64,000 nucleotides of DNA from Gammaproteobacteria bacterium (GCA_026708965.1 JAPOTY010000014.1:1-64000); one strand, 5' to 3'; shown: positions 1 through 9,220, counted from the stretch's first letter. Program-made: numbers and translations. The notes: generated by a model not told the origin, from the sequence alone.

Positions 1-1
1 G

Positions 2-85
2 ATCAACGGCAACCGCTCCCTGCGCTCAAGCACGGACCGCTCGAACTACTGCCCGGAATCGCCCTACCAGGGGCCGGGCAGCTGA
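2..85 (+). CDS. Possible 3' end of an upstream gene, truncated by the window edge
   Basis: An open frame enters from the left edge and stops with TGA at 83-85, leaving 27 codons that end in Pro-Gly-Ser. The other two forward frames are also open here for a while, so this may not be the coding frame. No family is recognisable from so short a tail. The stretch from 86 to 208 shows nothing else I can support apart from the ubiA start region. Confidence 0.2.
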   Translation: MNGNRSLRSSTDRSNYCPESPYQGPGS

Positions 86-208
86 TTGCGGCCTCGAGAA
101 CGGCAGAAAACGGATAGAAAAGGGGACATTGCAACTTTGGGCTGACACTTGCGCGACCAGCGTTCCGATGGGCATCATTGCCGCTTAAGTTTCCGGCTGC
201 GCCGTTAG

Positions 209-1111
209 GTGATTGGACCCGCAGTGAACGAAAAGCCCGGCAAGGCGCAAGCGGCGCTCCTCAAGGCCCGCGCCCGCGCCTACGGGCGGCTGATCCGCCT
301 GGACCGTCCAACAGGAACGCTGCTGCTGTTGTGGCCCACGCTGTTCGCGATATGGCTGGCCTCGGACGGCGTTCCGCCGGGCAATCTGCTGCTTGTTTTC
401 GTTGCGGGAACCTTCCTCATGCGCTCGGCGGGCTGCGCGCTTAACGATTTTGCCGACCGCCGCGTGGATGCGCTGGTCAAGCGCACCCGCGACCGGCCGC
501 TGGCAGCGGGTGAAATCAAGCCGGTCGAGGCCTTGGCGGTGGCTGCGGCCCTGACGGCGGCCGCCGCCTTGCTGGTGTTCACGCTGCCGCCTCTCGTGAT
601 CGGGCTTGCGGTGCTGGGCGCCGCTGCGGCCGCGTTCTACCCTTTCGCAAAACGCTTGGTCTCGATGCCGCAGCTGGTGCTGGGCGTGGCGTTTTCCTGG
701 GGCGTGCCCATGGCCTACGGCGCCTTGTCGGATTTCGGGGATCTTTCCCTGTGGATGCTGTGGCCGCTCACCTACTTGTGGGTGGTTATTTACGACACGC
801 TGTATGCCATGGTCGATCGCGACGACGACGAGAAAATCGGCGTGCCTTCCACGGCTGTCCTTCTGGGCGGGCGCGATATTGCTTTTATCGCGGCCGGCCT
901 TGCCGCGTATCTGGCCGGCATGCTGGCTTTGGGGCTGTTGCTGGGCCTCGGCGCGCTGTATTTGGCTGGCTGGGCCGGGGCGGCGGCATGCGCGGGCTGG
1001 CAGGTCTGGCAGATTCGGGATCGGGATCGAATGCGCTGTTTCCGGGCATTCAACAATAATGCGCTGCTGGGCTTCTTCCTCTACGCCGGCTTGGCGCTCG
1101 ATATGCTCTAG
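209..1111 (+). CDS. ubiA: 4-hydroxybenzoate polyprenyltransferase UbiA
   Basis: Integral-membrane prenyltransferase that attaches the polyprenyl tail to 4-hydroxybenzoate in ubiquinone synthesis. The 300-residue protein is hydrophobic throughout. It shows both Asp-rich prenyl-diphosphate motifs of the family: NDFADRRVD at about residues 79-87 and YDTLYAMVDRDDDEKIG near residue 200. The N-terminal RLDRPTGTLLLLWPT is also typical of UbiA. The start is GTG at 209; a second GTG lies at 224. The gene is convergent with the RiPP export operon, 78 bp away, and probably marks the edge of conserved chromosome beside the cluster. I see nothing abnormal in it. Confidence 0.93.
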   Translation: MIGPAVNEKPGKAQAALLKARARAYGRLIRLDRPTGTLLLLWPTLFAIWLASDGVPPGNLLLVFVAGTFLMRSAGCALNDFADRRVDALVKRTRDRPLAAGEIKPVEALAVAAALTAAAALLVFTLPPLVIGLAVLGAAAAAFYPFAKRLVSMPQLVLGVAFSWGVPMAYGALSDFGDLSLWMLWPLTYLWVVIYDTLYAMVDRDDDEKIGVPSTAVLLGGRDIAFIAAGLAAYLAGMLALGLLLGLGALYLAGWAGAAACAGWQVWQIRDRDRMRCFRAFNNNALLGFFLYAGLALDML

Positions 1112-1125
1112 CGTGCTCCGCTCTG

Positions 1126-1145
1126 CGCGCCAAGCCATTGGCGCG
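1126..1145. terminator. Short hairpin between convergent ubiA and the export operon
   Basis: A perfect 8-bp inverted repeat (1126-1133 and 1138-1145) with a 4-base loop lies between two converging stop codons. There is no clear T-run, so its role as a terminator is inferred from position. Confidence 0.35.
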
Positions 1146-1189
1146 TGCTGCCTCCGATGCTCCTGGCGGGCAGCATCAGGATTGGCCGG

Positions 1190-4117
1190 TCAGGCCATCT
1201 GGCGGCGCACCAGATCCTGGAAGATGCCTTCGGCCGCCGCCAGCTCGGCGAATGAGCCTTCCTCAACGACCCTCCCCGACTGCATCACCAGGATCCGGTC
1301 CGCTTCCCGCAGGGTTGAGAGCCGGTGGGCGATCACGATGCGGGTGCAAGTAAGCCCCGCTATGTTCCGCATCACCACGGCCTGATTCTCGTTGTCCAGC
1401 CAGTTCGTTGCCTCGTCGAGCAAAAGGACGCGCGCTTTGCGGGCCATGGAGGATGCAATCATGACGCGCTGGGCCTCGCCGCCGGACAGCATGCTGCCGC
1501 CATCCCCTCCGCTGCCTAGGCAGGTCAGCATTCCCATGGGCATTTTGGAGATTTCGCGGTGAACGGATGCGGATTTGGCAGCCTCCCACATGTCCTTGGC
1601 GGACATCTCCTCGTAGTCCCCCAGGATGTTGTCGCGGATATCTTCCGGACCCAGCCGGACCTCCTGCGGAACCGCGGCGATTTGCCGGCGCAATTGCTTG
1701 ATATTCAGGCGCCTGATATCCCGCCTGTCGTAGCAAACGGCTCCCGAGGAAGGCGGCAGCAAACCGAGCGCCAGCTTGAACAAGGTGCTTTTGCCGCACC
1801 CCGATTCGCCCGCAATAGCCACGAATTCGCCCGGCCGCACCCGAATCGATACGTCGTCAAGCACCAGCGGGCCGTTGGGATCGTAACGAAAACTGACGTG
1901 GTCGAAAAGGATTTCCCCGCTTATATGCTCAACCGCCTCGCCGTCCGCGCCCGACTCCGTCGGCTCCTCAAGAAACGGCTTGATCTGTTTGATCGACGGC
2001 GCTATGGCCGCAATCGCGCCGAAGGCCTCTCCCAGCCGGGCCACCGCCCCTTGGAAAAGCATCAGCAACGTGTAGATAATCAGAAATTCGCCCACCGTAA
2101 TGCCGCCGCTGTCCGCAATCGCGGCCATTAAAAAGAGAAGCGCCGCCGCCAGCGGCGGGAGCGCCGCGCTCAGCGCATGCTGGTGCCCCTCGATGGCGCC
2201 GAGTTGCCATTCGGCCCTCTTGTGTTTGCGGTAACTGTCGGCCCACACCGCAAAGGCCGAGGCTTCCGCGCCGTCCATCCGCAGTTTGGCAATGCCGCCG
2301 ATCAGTTGGAAAAGCCGCCCCGCCAGACTGCGGACGGTGCCGGTCAGCCGGGCCTGCGGCTTCACTTGCCTGAGGCCCAAGGCGACCGTTGCGAACAGGG
2401 AGAGAAGGCCGAAGGCCGCCGCGCCCGCGCCCAACGCCGGATTGTAGAAAAAGATCAGTGCCAGGGCGGGCGACAGAAACAGTATCGAGAACACGGCGTT
2501 GGCCACAACGCCCTGAACCGTGTCGCGGAGGTTCTGGAAGGTCATGCTTCGCAGGGCGAGGTCGCCTGCGGGATAGCGCTTGAGGAAGCTCGCAGGCAGG
2601 CGCAGCAGACGGTCCCAAAAGGCGGCTTCGATGCGTGACGCGGCGCGCCCTTCGAGCCGCATCAGCGACATTCCCTGAAGAATATGCAGCAGAATGGCCA
2701 CCACTGCTGCGGCGACCAGCGCGGCGGCGGCGGAATACAGGAGGCTTTTTTCCCCGGAAGGGATCACGCTGTCGGCCAGGAATCCCAACACGACGGCGGG
2801 CAGCAGCATGGTCAGGCCGCCGAGCAGCCCCACCCCGATGAAACGCGCCAAATTGCCTGCAAGCCCGCGCTTCATCAATGCAAGCAGTGCCCGGGCGGTG
2901 CCGCTTTCAGTGCCTAAAGGCTTGTAGAACGCCCAGGCCTGCGATTCCAGCGAACCGGCCCGCTTCGCCGTGATCCGGCGGCTTTTTCCGCTGGCCGGAT
3001 CGATTTCTCGATAGCGTCCCAGCGCGCCGGGCAGCAGCGCCACAGGGCGCGCGTCCTGTTTGCGAAAAGCCAGCATGGCGCCGCTGTCGCCGATCCACCA
3101 CTTCTGCCCGTGGTCCAGCCGCACCCGCCTGCCGCGTGCGCCGGAAGCATCCAAAAGCTCGCGCATAAAAGCATCCGGATCGGATCTTTGCGCTTTTTCG
3201 GGCCAATTGAATTCAATATCCTCGTGCCGCCCGACCCGCTGCAACGCGCCGCGCATCGCATCGCCCGCGGCCTGTTCGCCGTCCTGCCGCAACAGGTCGT
3301 AGGGATTGAACAGCTTGCGCCGCGATTCCTCCTCTTCGCCGCGCCGTCCGCTCGCCTTTTCCCTTTCCACATTGACCTCGTCGATCATTGCGATGCTGCG
3401 ATTGAGGCGCCCCAGCGAGAACGCCAGCGCGTGGAAGCTCGCCAAGGCGGGCATCAAGCGGCCTTGCTCGGCCAGCGATTCCGAGGAAAACGCCGAAAGG
3501 CTCGAGGGTTTCGCAAGGTTCAGCCAGCTCGAAGGCGTAAGCGCAAGGGCGCCGTCGGCATCCGGTTTTCCTTCGGCGGGATCAATCAGGCCCAGGTAAA
3601 GCCCCGCTCCCCGCGCCATGCCCGCCACCCAAACCACGCCGCGCCGCACGGAATGCGCGCCCTCCGGCACTTCAAGGTTTTGTCCGCACTCGATCAGCGT
3701 GTCGAAGCGGGGCCGGTATTCGATGTCCCCGGAAAGCTTGGCGGACAGGTCCGCAAGCCAAGCATCGATATGCTCCGCTATCTCGCGATGCGGAACAGCG
3801 CTCAGAGCCTCCGCAGGCAAGCGGCGCAATACGGTTCCAGGCAACCCCTTGGCAATCAGCGCCAGGGTTGTGTCCTGCGTCTGCTTGGCGACCCCCGGCA
3901 AAAGCCGGCCGGCTTCAGCGCGCAGCAGGTGCTGCGGCGCCGATTGCTGCGTCCCGTCCTTGAGTTCGACGAAAAACAGGTCCACCGCGCCCTGCTCGAC
4001 ATACCAGGCCGCCTCGGGATTCCCCATATCCAGAGGCTGATTGCCGGAGCAGTGCTGCGGCGCGCCCTTGTCGGATGCGAAACGGGCCAGAACGCTTTGC
4101 GGCGGGACGTTCATCAT
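1190..4117 (-). CDS. NHLP-type RiPP export ABC transporter, permease/ATPase subunit (NHLM family)
   Basis: Second ABC transporter of an NHLP leader-peptide export system. The 975-residue protein has a long soluble N-terminal half (about 1-415) without a protease signature, then a transmembrane domain (about 420-690) and a C-terminal ATPase. The ATPase has Walker A GESGCGKST, signature LSGGEAQR and Walker B VLLLDEAT. This length and layout match the family found beside C39-type NHLP transporters. It is translationally coupled to the upstream C39 gene: the TGA and ATG share one base at 4117. It ends 78 bp from ubiA, so it is the last gene of a three-gene minus-strand operon. The two ABC proteins probably act together at the inner membrane. 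Confidence 0.9.
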   Translation of the reverse strand: MMNVPPQSVLARFASDKGAPQHCSGNQPLDMGNPEAAWYVEQGAVDLFFVELKDGTQQSAPQHLLRAEAGRLLPGVAKQTQDTTLALIAKGLPGTVLRRLPAEALSAVPHREIAEHIDAWLADLSAKLSGDIEYRPRFDTLIECGQNLEVPEGAHSVRRGVVWVAGMARGAGLYLGLIDPAEGKPDADGALALTPSSWLNLAKPSSLSAFSSESLAEQGRLMPALASFHALAFSLGRLNRSIAMIDEVNVEREKASGRRGEEEESRRKLFNPYDLLRQDGEQAAGDAMRGALQRVGRHEDIEFNWPEKAQRSDPDAFMRELLDASGARGRRVRLDHGQKWWIGDSGAMLAFRKQDARPVALLPGALGRYREIDPASGKSRRITAKRAGSLESQAWAFYKPLGTESGTARALLALMKRGLAGNLARFIGVGLLGGLTMLLPAVVLGFLADSVIPSGEKSLLYSAAAALVAAAVVAILLHILQGMSLMRLEGRAASRIEAAFWDRLLRLPASFLKRYPAGDLALRSMTFQNLRDTVQGVVANAVFSILFLSPALALIFFYNPALGAGAAAFGLLSLFATVALGLRQVKPQARLTGTVRSLAGRLFQLIGGIAKLRMDGAEASAFAVWADSYRKHKRAEWQLGAIEGHQHALSAALPPLAAALLFLMAAIADSGGITVGEFLIIYTLLMLFQGAVARLGEAFGAIAAIAPSIKQIKPFLEEPTESGADGEAVEHISGEILFDHVSFRYDPNGPLVLDDVSIRVRPGEFVAIAGESGCGKSTLFKLALGLLPPSSGAVCYDRRDIRRLNIKQLRRQIAAVPQEVRLGPEDIRDNILGDYEEMSAKDMWEAAKSASVHREISKMPMGMLTCLGSGGDGGSMLSGGEAQRVMIASSMARKARVLLLDEATNWLDNENQAVVMRNIAGLTCTRIVIAHRLSTLREADRILVMQSGRVVEEGSFAELAAAEGIFQDLVRRQMA

Positions 4118-6309
4118 CAGTCGCTGCGGACCAGCCGGCGGTAGATGCCTTCCTTGTCCAGCATCAGTTCCTCATGGGTTCCGCGCTGCGCCTCCGCGCC
4201 CTTGTCCATCACGATGATCTCGTCGCAATCCCGGATCGTGCTCAGCCGGTGGGCCACCATCAGGCACGTCATGCCCCGCCGCCTCAAGGCGCGGTCCACC
4301 GATTCCTCGGTGGCCGCGTCCAAGGCGCTGGTGGCCTCGTCCAGAATCAGCACGGTCGGTTTCCTGGCCAAGGCCCGGGCGATTTCCATTCTCTGGCGTT
4401 CCCCGCCGCTGAAATTCGCTCCGTTCTCCTCTACCGGAGTTGCGTAGCCCAGCGGCCTCGCCAAGATCTCGTCGTGGATGCAGGCATCCCGCGCCGCCGC
4501 CATCAGATCGCTATCCGGGACGGCGGCGCTCCATAGCGTGATGTTGTCGCGCACGGTTCCCGGAAACAGCGCCACATGCTGATCGATCACGGACAGCGAG
4601 CGCGAAAGAACCTGCTCGGGAATCTCCTCCCGGGCGTGCCCGTCGAACAGGATTTCGCCGGACCAAGGCTGGTAGAGGCCGGCCACCAGGCGCGCTATGG
4701 TCGATTTGCATGAGCCGCTAGGCCCCACAATGGCGACCCGCTGCCCGGCCTCGATTTTGAGGCTGAAATCCTTGATGAGCGGCGCCCGCGCCAGGTTGTA
4801 CCCGAAGGTGACTTTGCGAAGCTCCACGGCGCCCGCCAAACGCAGTTTCCCGTTCAACGTGGCGATGCCCGTCGATGCGCGTCGGCGCGCCAAGCCGGAA
4901 TCCACGGGGGTGTTGGTGATGTCGTCAAGGCGCTGCATGCTGGTTTCCAGCGCCTGCTGCTCATCCGCGAATCCCGCGAAGCGTCCCACCGGCGCGAGGA
5001 ACATTCCGGCAATGAGGTAGAAGCCCGCCAGCGTGCCCAGCGTTAGCTCGCCCTCCATGACCCGCGCTCCGCCAATCGCCAGAACCGCGGCATGGGCCAG
5101 CGCCGTAAACAGATAAGGCATGACCGAGTTGACGTGGCTGAGTTCAACGAACCGTTGCCGGGCCGCCAGTTCGCGGGCCTGATGGCCGCCCCAGCGGGCG
5201 AAGGAGCGGTCGTCGGCAGCCATCATCCGCAGGTGCTGGTTCTGGTCCAGCATCTGCGTTCCAATGCCCATCAGCAGGCCTTTCTCGCGCCGCACGGCGT
5301 GGCTCTCGTCCACCCGGGCGCGGGCGATGATCCGCGCCGTCGCGGCATTCATTGCGGCCAGGGCCACCACGATGAGCGCCAGCGAAGCGTCCTGCCATAG
5401 CATGGCGGCGATGAACAGGAGGCTCATGGCTATTTCGATCAGAAGCCCGAGGAAATGCTCCGCCACGCCTTTGGCGATCTTGTCGATCGAAAGAATGCGC
5501 GCGACCAGGTCGCCCACAAGCCGCTGGCTGAAGAATGCGATCGGCAGGCGCAGCAGCCGCGCAACGCAATGGTCGCTGGCGATGGTCGAAATCCGCACCG
5601 CGAGGCGGCGCAATATGCGGTGCTTAAGCAGGGTTAGCGCATACGCCAGCGCCGCAGTCGCGGACAGAACCAAGACCATCAGCATGCCCCAAGGCTGGTT
5701 TGCGGCCAGCACCTGGTCCACCATCACGGTGAGCGATCCGGCGCCGACAAGCGCCAGCAAGGCCAGCATCAAGCCGCAAGCGACCGCGTAAGCGAGGCCT
5801 TGCCCATTGCCGCGAATCCACCCCGGAAAACGTTGCGCGATGCTGGGACGGATGCCGCCGGTCCGGAAATCCGGGCCGGGCTTGAAAGTGAGCGCAATGC
5901 CCGTAAATCCCTTGCTGAATTCCTCCTTGGAAAGCTTTCTCCGGCCTGTGGCGGGATCATTGAGGTAGTAGTGGCTCCCGTCAAAACCCTCCAGGATCAG
6001 GAAATGATTGAAGTGCCAGAAAAGAACGATCGGCAGCGGGAGATCGTTGAGATGGCGCAGCCGCACGTTTCGGCCTTGGGATTCGATCCCGTAGTGCCCG
6101 GCGGCGCGCACGATGCCGGCGGCGGTGGAGCCGTCCCGGCTGATTTCGCACCGGGCTCGAAGTTCCGTTAGCGGAACCCAGCGACCGAAGAAAGCGAGAA
6201 TGCTGCCCAGGCAGGCAGCGCCGCATTCCGTGGCATGCATCTGCAGCAGCAAGGGCGTTTTCACTCGCCGTTTTTTTCTCGGCGCGGATTGCTTGCTGCT
6301 TGATATCAA
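4117..6309 (-). CDS. NHLP-type RiPP export ABC transporter with N-terminal C39 leader peptidase
   Basis: Bifunctional transporter expected to cut the leader after a double-Gly-type site and export the core. The C39 domain covers about residues 16-150, with catalytic Cys in TECGAAC (Cys29), His in HFNHFLILEG and Asp in YYLNDPATG. The transmembrane region follows (about 160-460), then the ATPase with signature FSGGERQR and Walker B VLILDEAT. Walker A reads GPSGSCKST, so the Gly before the catalytic Lys is Cys (residue 534, codon TGC at 4710-4708). The open frame begins at TTG 6309 without a clear ribosome site; GTG at 6264 (Val16), just before the conserved RVKTPLLLQ-type start, is an alternative. 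It lies between the HlyD-like gene and the second ABC gene. Confidence 0.92.
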   Translation of the reverse strand: MISSSKQSAPRKKRRVKTPLLLQMHATECGAACLGSILAFFGRWVPLTELRARCEISRDGSTAAGIVRAAGHYGIESQGRNVRLRHLNDLPLPIVLFWHFNHFLILEGFDGSHYYLNDPATGRRKLSKEEFSKGFTGIALTFKPGPDFRTGGIRPSIAQRFPGWIRGNGQGLAYAVACGLMLALLALVGAGSLTVMVDQVLAANQPWGMLMVLVLSATAALAYALTLLKHRILRRLAVRISTIASDHCVARLLRLPIAFFSQRLVGDLVARILSIDKIAKGVAEHFLGLLIEIAMSLLFIAAMLWQDASLALIVVALAAMNAATARIIARARVDESHAVRREKGLLMGIGTQMLDQNQHLRMMAADDRSFARWGGHQARELAARQRFVELSHVNSVMPYLFTALAHAAVLAIGGARVMEGELTLGTLAGFYLIAGMFLAPVGRFAGFADEQQALETSMQRLDDITNTPVDSGLARRRASTGIATLNGKLRLAGAVELRKVTFGYNLARAPLIKDFSLKIEAGQRVAIVGPSGSCKSTIARLVAGLYQPWSGEILFDGHAREEIPEQVLSRSLSVIDQHVALFPGTVRDNITLWSAAVPDSDLMAAARDACIHDEILARPLGYATPVEENGANFSGGERQRMEIARALARKPTVLILDEATSALDAATEESVDRALRRRGMTCLMVAHRLSTIRDCDEIIVMDKGAEAQRGTHEELMLDKEGIYRRLVRSD

Positions 6310-6351
6310 AATTTTTCAGGGGGAGTGAAGGCGATGGCTCTTGGCGGAAAT

Positions 6352-7230
6352 TCACGATACCCGCTTAAACAGCGCGATCGGCGACTGCCGCCCAAGCCTT
6401 ATTCGCACGCGGCAGGGCGTGCCATCGGGCGCCGTTAGGCCGCCATCCGCCTCAAAATCCAGATCGATGCGGGACAAGGAGTTGCGGCTGGCCGGGGGCA
6501 GCGCCGCCAGCCAGCCGGGCAGCGGCCCTGGCTTCACGGCCGCCACTTGACCCCGCACTTGCCGCCGCTCGCCATCGGGCAGGGCGAACTGTATTTCGGC
6601 GGCCATTCCCGGCTGCACGCGCTTGGCCGCGGTTTCCTCCACCCGCAGCACCGCTCGCGGCGTTTTTCCATGGGCATCGAGGATTTGCGCTATGGCGGCG
6701 CCGGGTTGCAAAAATTCGCCCGCCGCCCGCCGCCACGCTATCACTTCGCCGCCCGTCTGGCTGACAATGGATTCCGCAGCGGATTTTTGCGCTTCCATCC
6801 GCAGCAAGGCCACACGGATATCCTCCAGCGAGGTTTCCTCGCCGCCGCCGGTTTTGGCCGCTTGCGCGCTCAGCAGGCCCATCCGGTCGCGCAGAATCAT
6901 TATTTCGCGGTCCAGTTCGGGCACGGTTTGCCGCGCCACCGTTTCTCCGGCCTCGACCCGGTCGCCGGCGGCGACCATGATTTCCAGCAGATGGCCTTGC
7001 TCCCTGGCGACGATGTCGTAGCGCTCGCCCGGCGCAACCAGCAATCCGTCCAGCGTCAGGTTGCGCTCGACGCTGCCGAAAAGCATCCAGCCCGCAACCG
7101 CCAGCAGCACCACGCCTATGCAAGCCACGATGACGCGCTCGTGCGGCGCGGTCACCCTTAGGAGATGATCGAGCTCCTGGCGCTTATTCCTAGCATCGGC
7201 AGCTTCCTCGCGGAATGGATTATTAAACAT
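6352..7230 (-). CDS. NHLP-type secretion adaptor, HlyD/membrane-fusion family
   Basis: Periplasmic adaptor partner of the two ABC proteins. It has 292 residues: a short cytosolic N-terminus, one membrane segment at about residues 33-53 (VIVACIGVVLLAVAGWMLF), a lipoyl-like half (ERYDIVAREQGHLLEIMVAAGDRV), a short coiled coil, and a second lipoyl half with beta-barrel region. It is shorter than typical HlyD proteins, as expected for the NHLP subfamily. It is first in the minus-strand operon, 42 bp ahead of the C39 transporter. Its promoter region is shared with the divergent precursor gene at 7385. Confidence 0.88.
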   Translation of the reverse strand: MFNNPFREEAADARNKRQELDHLLRVTAPHERVIVACIGVVLLAVAGWMLFGSVERNLTLDGLLVAPGERYDIVAREQGHLLEIMVAAGDRVEAGETVARQTVPELDREIMILRDRMGLLSAQAAKTGGGEETSLEDIRVALLRMEAQKSAAESIVSQTGGEVIAWRRAAGEFLQPGAAIAQILDAHGKTPRAVLRVEETAAKRVQPGMAAEIQFALPDGERRQVRGQVAAVKPGPLPGWLAALPPASRNSLSRIDLDFEADGGLTAPDGTPCRVRIRLGRQSPIALFKRVS

Positions 7231-7268
7231 CGTTTGCGGCCGGTTTCCGACGGAGGGGCTTTGCCCGG

Positions 7269-7274
7269 ATTATA
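7269..7274 (-). promoter_or_regulatory. -10 element (TATAAT) for the export operon
   Basis: A perfect TATAAT on the minus strand, 39 bases upstream of the HlyD-like start. It sits in the octamer TGTATAAT, which also occurs upstream of the second precursor gene (17327-17334). No good -35 is visible. Confidence 0.45.
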
Positions 7275-7321
7275 CAAACGATCCTTTGCGCTGCCGGGGC
7301 CGCACACCGCAAGGAATGGCT

Positions 7322-7329
7322 GATAGAAT
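7322..7329 (+). promoter_or_regulatory. Candidate -10 element for precursor gene 1
   Basis: TGATAGAAT, ending at 7329, resembles an extended -10 about 55 bases upstream of the precursor ATG. There is no recognisable -35. It lies in the 154-bp divergent region between the export operon and the precursor. Confidence 0.3.
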
Positions 7330-7384
7330 TAATTGGCACTGGCGTGAATTCGGATTTGATCCCTGCGGGGCGGGAGGAAAACCA

Positions 7385-7639
7385 ATGCTATCGACCGATG
7401 AAATGCGGCGGCAGTTGACCGAAAAAGCATTCTTGGACAGCGATTTCCGCAGACAGCTCATAGCCAATCCCAAGGATGTCATCCATCAGGAATTCGGCAT
7501 CTACATTCCTGACCATATCGATATTCAAGTGCATGACAGCGACATGCACACGCTCCATCTGGATTTGCCGCCGGGGCCCACTCTGGACGAAGAGGATCTC
7601 GAAGCGATATCCGGCGGCCTTTGCTGCTGCGGAGTCTGA
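7385..7639 (+). CDS. RiPP precursor 1: NHLP-type leader with a six-residue Cys-rich core
   Basis: 84-residue precursor. The leader is acidic and nitrile-hydratase-like: it starts MLSTDEMRRQL and includes HIDIQVHDSDMHTLHLDLP and the terminal recognition segment LDEEDLEAISGG. Only Leu-Cys-Cys-Cys-Gly-Val follows the Gly-Gly site. The expected route is Cys modification by the YcaO protein and leader removal by the C39 transporter. A strong GGGAGG ribosome site supports ATG 7385. The gene is divergent from the export operon and ends 7 bp from the convergent flavoprotein gene. Its leader matches precursor 2 (16942-17223) along its length. Confidence 0.88.
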   Translation: MLSTDEMRRQLTEKAFLDSDFRRQLIANPKDVIHQEFGIYIPDHIDIQVHDSDMHTLHLDLPPGPTLDEEDLEAISGGLCCCGV

Positions 7640-7646
7640 TTGTCCT

Positions 7647-9059
7647 TCAATGGCCTGTCCGCCCCCGCTGGCTGGACGCCCCCGCAAAAAACGAGGCGCA
7701 ATCGGCGGCGGCGGCCATCCCGCTTCGCAGCGCGCCGTTGGCCGAAGGCACCGCCATGTACTCGCCGGCAAGAAACAGCCCTTTAACGCTGCCGAGGCTT
7801 CGCTGGCGCATATCGTGCAGCGCCTTCATCATGCCTCCGGGCGCCGGGCAGGCGGCTTCGTTCCAGCCATGCACAAGGCTGAAAAGCGGTTGCGCGGGCA
7901 TTGCCGGGAGATACTTGCGAATTTCCGCAAGAACCCGCTTCGCCGCCTGCTCCCCGCTCAAGGCCATTAATTCCTCGGCCCGCTTGCCGATGGCGAGCGC
8001 GTCGATCAGGGCTTTGCCCTCGGGCGCCGCTTCCGGCGTCAGCGCCGTCAGGTTGCTCATTCCGGTGATGAGCGCGCCCGTGGGACGCGGGAAGGCCACC
8101 GCGTACCAGTCCGGGGGGAACGGGCTGGAATCAACGCCGAAGAACACCCGCAAGCATTTGGAGTAGGTCACTTTCCGCAAGGCATCGGCGATGTCCGGCG
8201 GCAGGCCGGGCATGATTTTGAGGGCGGTGGTGGCGGTGGTGGCGCAAATCACCGCATCGGCCTTCACCCATCCTTCTTCCGCAACCACTCCTTTTACGGC
8301 GCCACCCTCAAGGACGATGCGCCGCACGGGCGCGGACAGCTTGATGCTGTCGCCGCAGGCGCTCGCCAAAGCATCCGCGAATACGCCCGCCCCCCCTCGG
8401 GGGATCAGCGGCCAAGCAACGCCGTTCGCGCCGAACTCCCAAGTGGCGGCCATCGCGTACGCCTTGCCGATTTGTTCGGGATGGGCGAACGTGTAACCGC
8501 TCAGCCCGGGGCCGAAGAGCCATTCAAGCGATTCGGCTCCAATCCGCGCCGCGAAAAACTCGGCGGCGCTTTGCGAAGTGTCCAAGTCCAGCATCCGCGA
8601 ATGATCGTCAAAGGTCCAATCCCCGCTCCGGCCTTTAAGCATCCTAGTGAACTTGAGCGCCTGCCACGCGCCTTTGGGCGACAGCAGCCGGAACGACAAA
8701 AGCGAACGGGCGGTTTTCCACTGGTCGGCAAGCCGATCGCCGCCACGCAGGGCATGGAACTTGCCGTTGCGGTACAGCCCGCTGTGGATCGGGAGCCGGG
8801 TTCGCCTGAGCGGAACATCGAGCTCTTCCGCCAGCGCCCTCACGGTGCGGTAGGTTTCAAAAAAGATATTGGCGCCCACATCGATATGGAAGCCGTCCAC
8901 TTCCCGCCCGAGGATCCGCCCTCCGGGATACGGCGCCGCTTCCAGCACGGCCACGTCGCACCCGCGCTTGCCCAGCGCATGGGCGGCCGCCATGCCCGCC
9001 AAACCCGCGCCCACCACCACCACTTTCGGCGCGGGGCGCTTTCCGGCACCTTCGGTCAT
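7647..9059 (-). CDS. FAD-dependent oxidoreductase, amine-oxidase/protoporphyrinogen-oxidase/desaturase type
   Basis: Flavoprotein of about 470 residues. The N-terminal Rossmann motif is VVVVGAGLAGMAAAHAL, followed by the GGR segment (PYPGGRILGREVDGF) and a C-terminal FAD-contact segment (GLFLAGEYMAVPSANGALRSG). These define the family that includes protoporphyrinogen oxidase and carotenoid/squalene desaturases; the substrate cannot be read from the sequence. The chosen start is ATG 9059, preceded by GGAAAA; the frame is open further upstream but no start there has better support. It lies between precursor 1 and the AlkB-type gene. It could modify the RiPP core, act on an isoprenoid or sterol, or oxidise azolines, but none of these is shown. 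Confidence 0.8.
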   Translation of the reverse strand: MTEGAGKRPAPKVVVVGAGLAGMAAAHALGKRGCDVAVLEAAPYPGGRILGREVDGFHIDVGANIFFETYRTVRALAEELDVPLRRTRLPIHSGLYRNGKFHALRGGDRLADQWKTARSLLSFRLLSPKGAWQALKFTRMLKGRSGDWTFDDHSRMLDLDTSQSAAEFFAARIGAESLEWLFGPGLSGYTFAHPEQIGKAYAMAATWEFGANGVAWPLIPRGGAGVFADALASACGDSIKLSAPVRRIVLEGGAVKGVVAEEGWVKADAVICATTATTALKIMPGLPPDIADALRKVTYSKCLRVFFGVDSSPFPPDWYAVAFPRPTGALITGMSNLTALTPEAAPEGKALIDALAIGKRAEELMALSGEQAAKRVLAEIRKYLPAMPAQPLFSLVHGWNEAACPAPGGMMKALHDMRQRSLGSVKGLFLAGEYMAVPSANGALRSGMAAAADCASFFAGASSQRGRTGH

Positions 9060-9164
9060 CGGTGTTTTCCGTTTCGCATATTGCAATCGTAAGCTGTCCC
9101 CGCGCATTTTTGCTAAAGTGTTTGCGGGCCGCGCGGGGATTTTCCCTATCGCTGCGGGACTAAA

Positions 9165-9170
9165 GATAAT
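9165..9170 (+). promoter_or_regulatory. Candidate -10 element for the AlkB-type gene
   Basis: GATAAT within TAAAGATAATGG, about 50 bases before the ATG at 9221, in the divergent region between the flavoprotein and hydroxylase genes. The -35 match is poor. Confidence 0.25.
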
Positions 9171-9220
9171 GGGGGCCTTGCATCCGGCAGTCCGACCGCT
9201 GCCGGAATAAGGAAACGAAC

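Noticed and set aside
185..1138. Long minus-strand frame opposite ubiA
   Set aside because: Antisense shadow of ubiA: Arg/Gln-rich, no motifs, and completely covered by the recognised gene.
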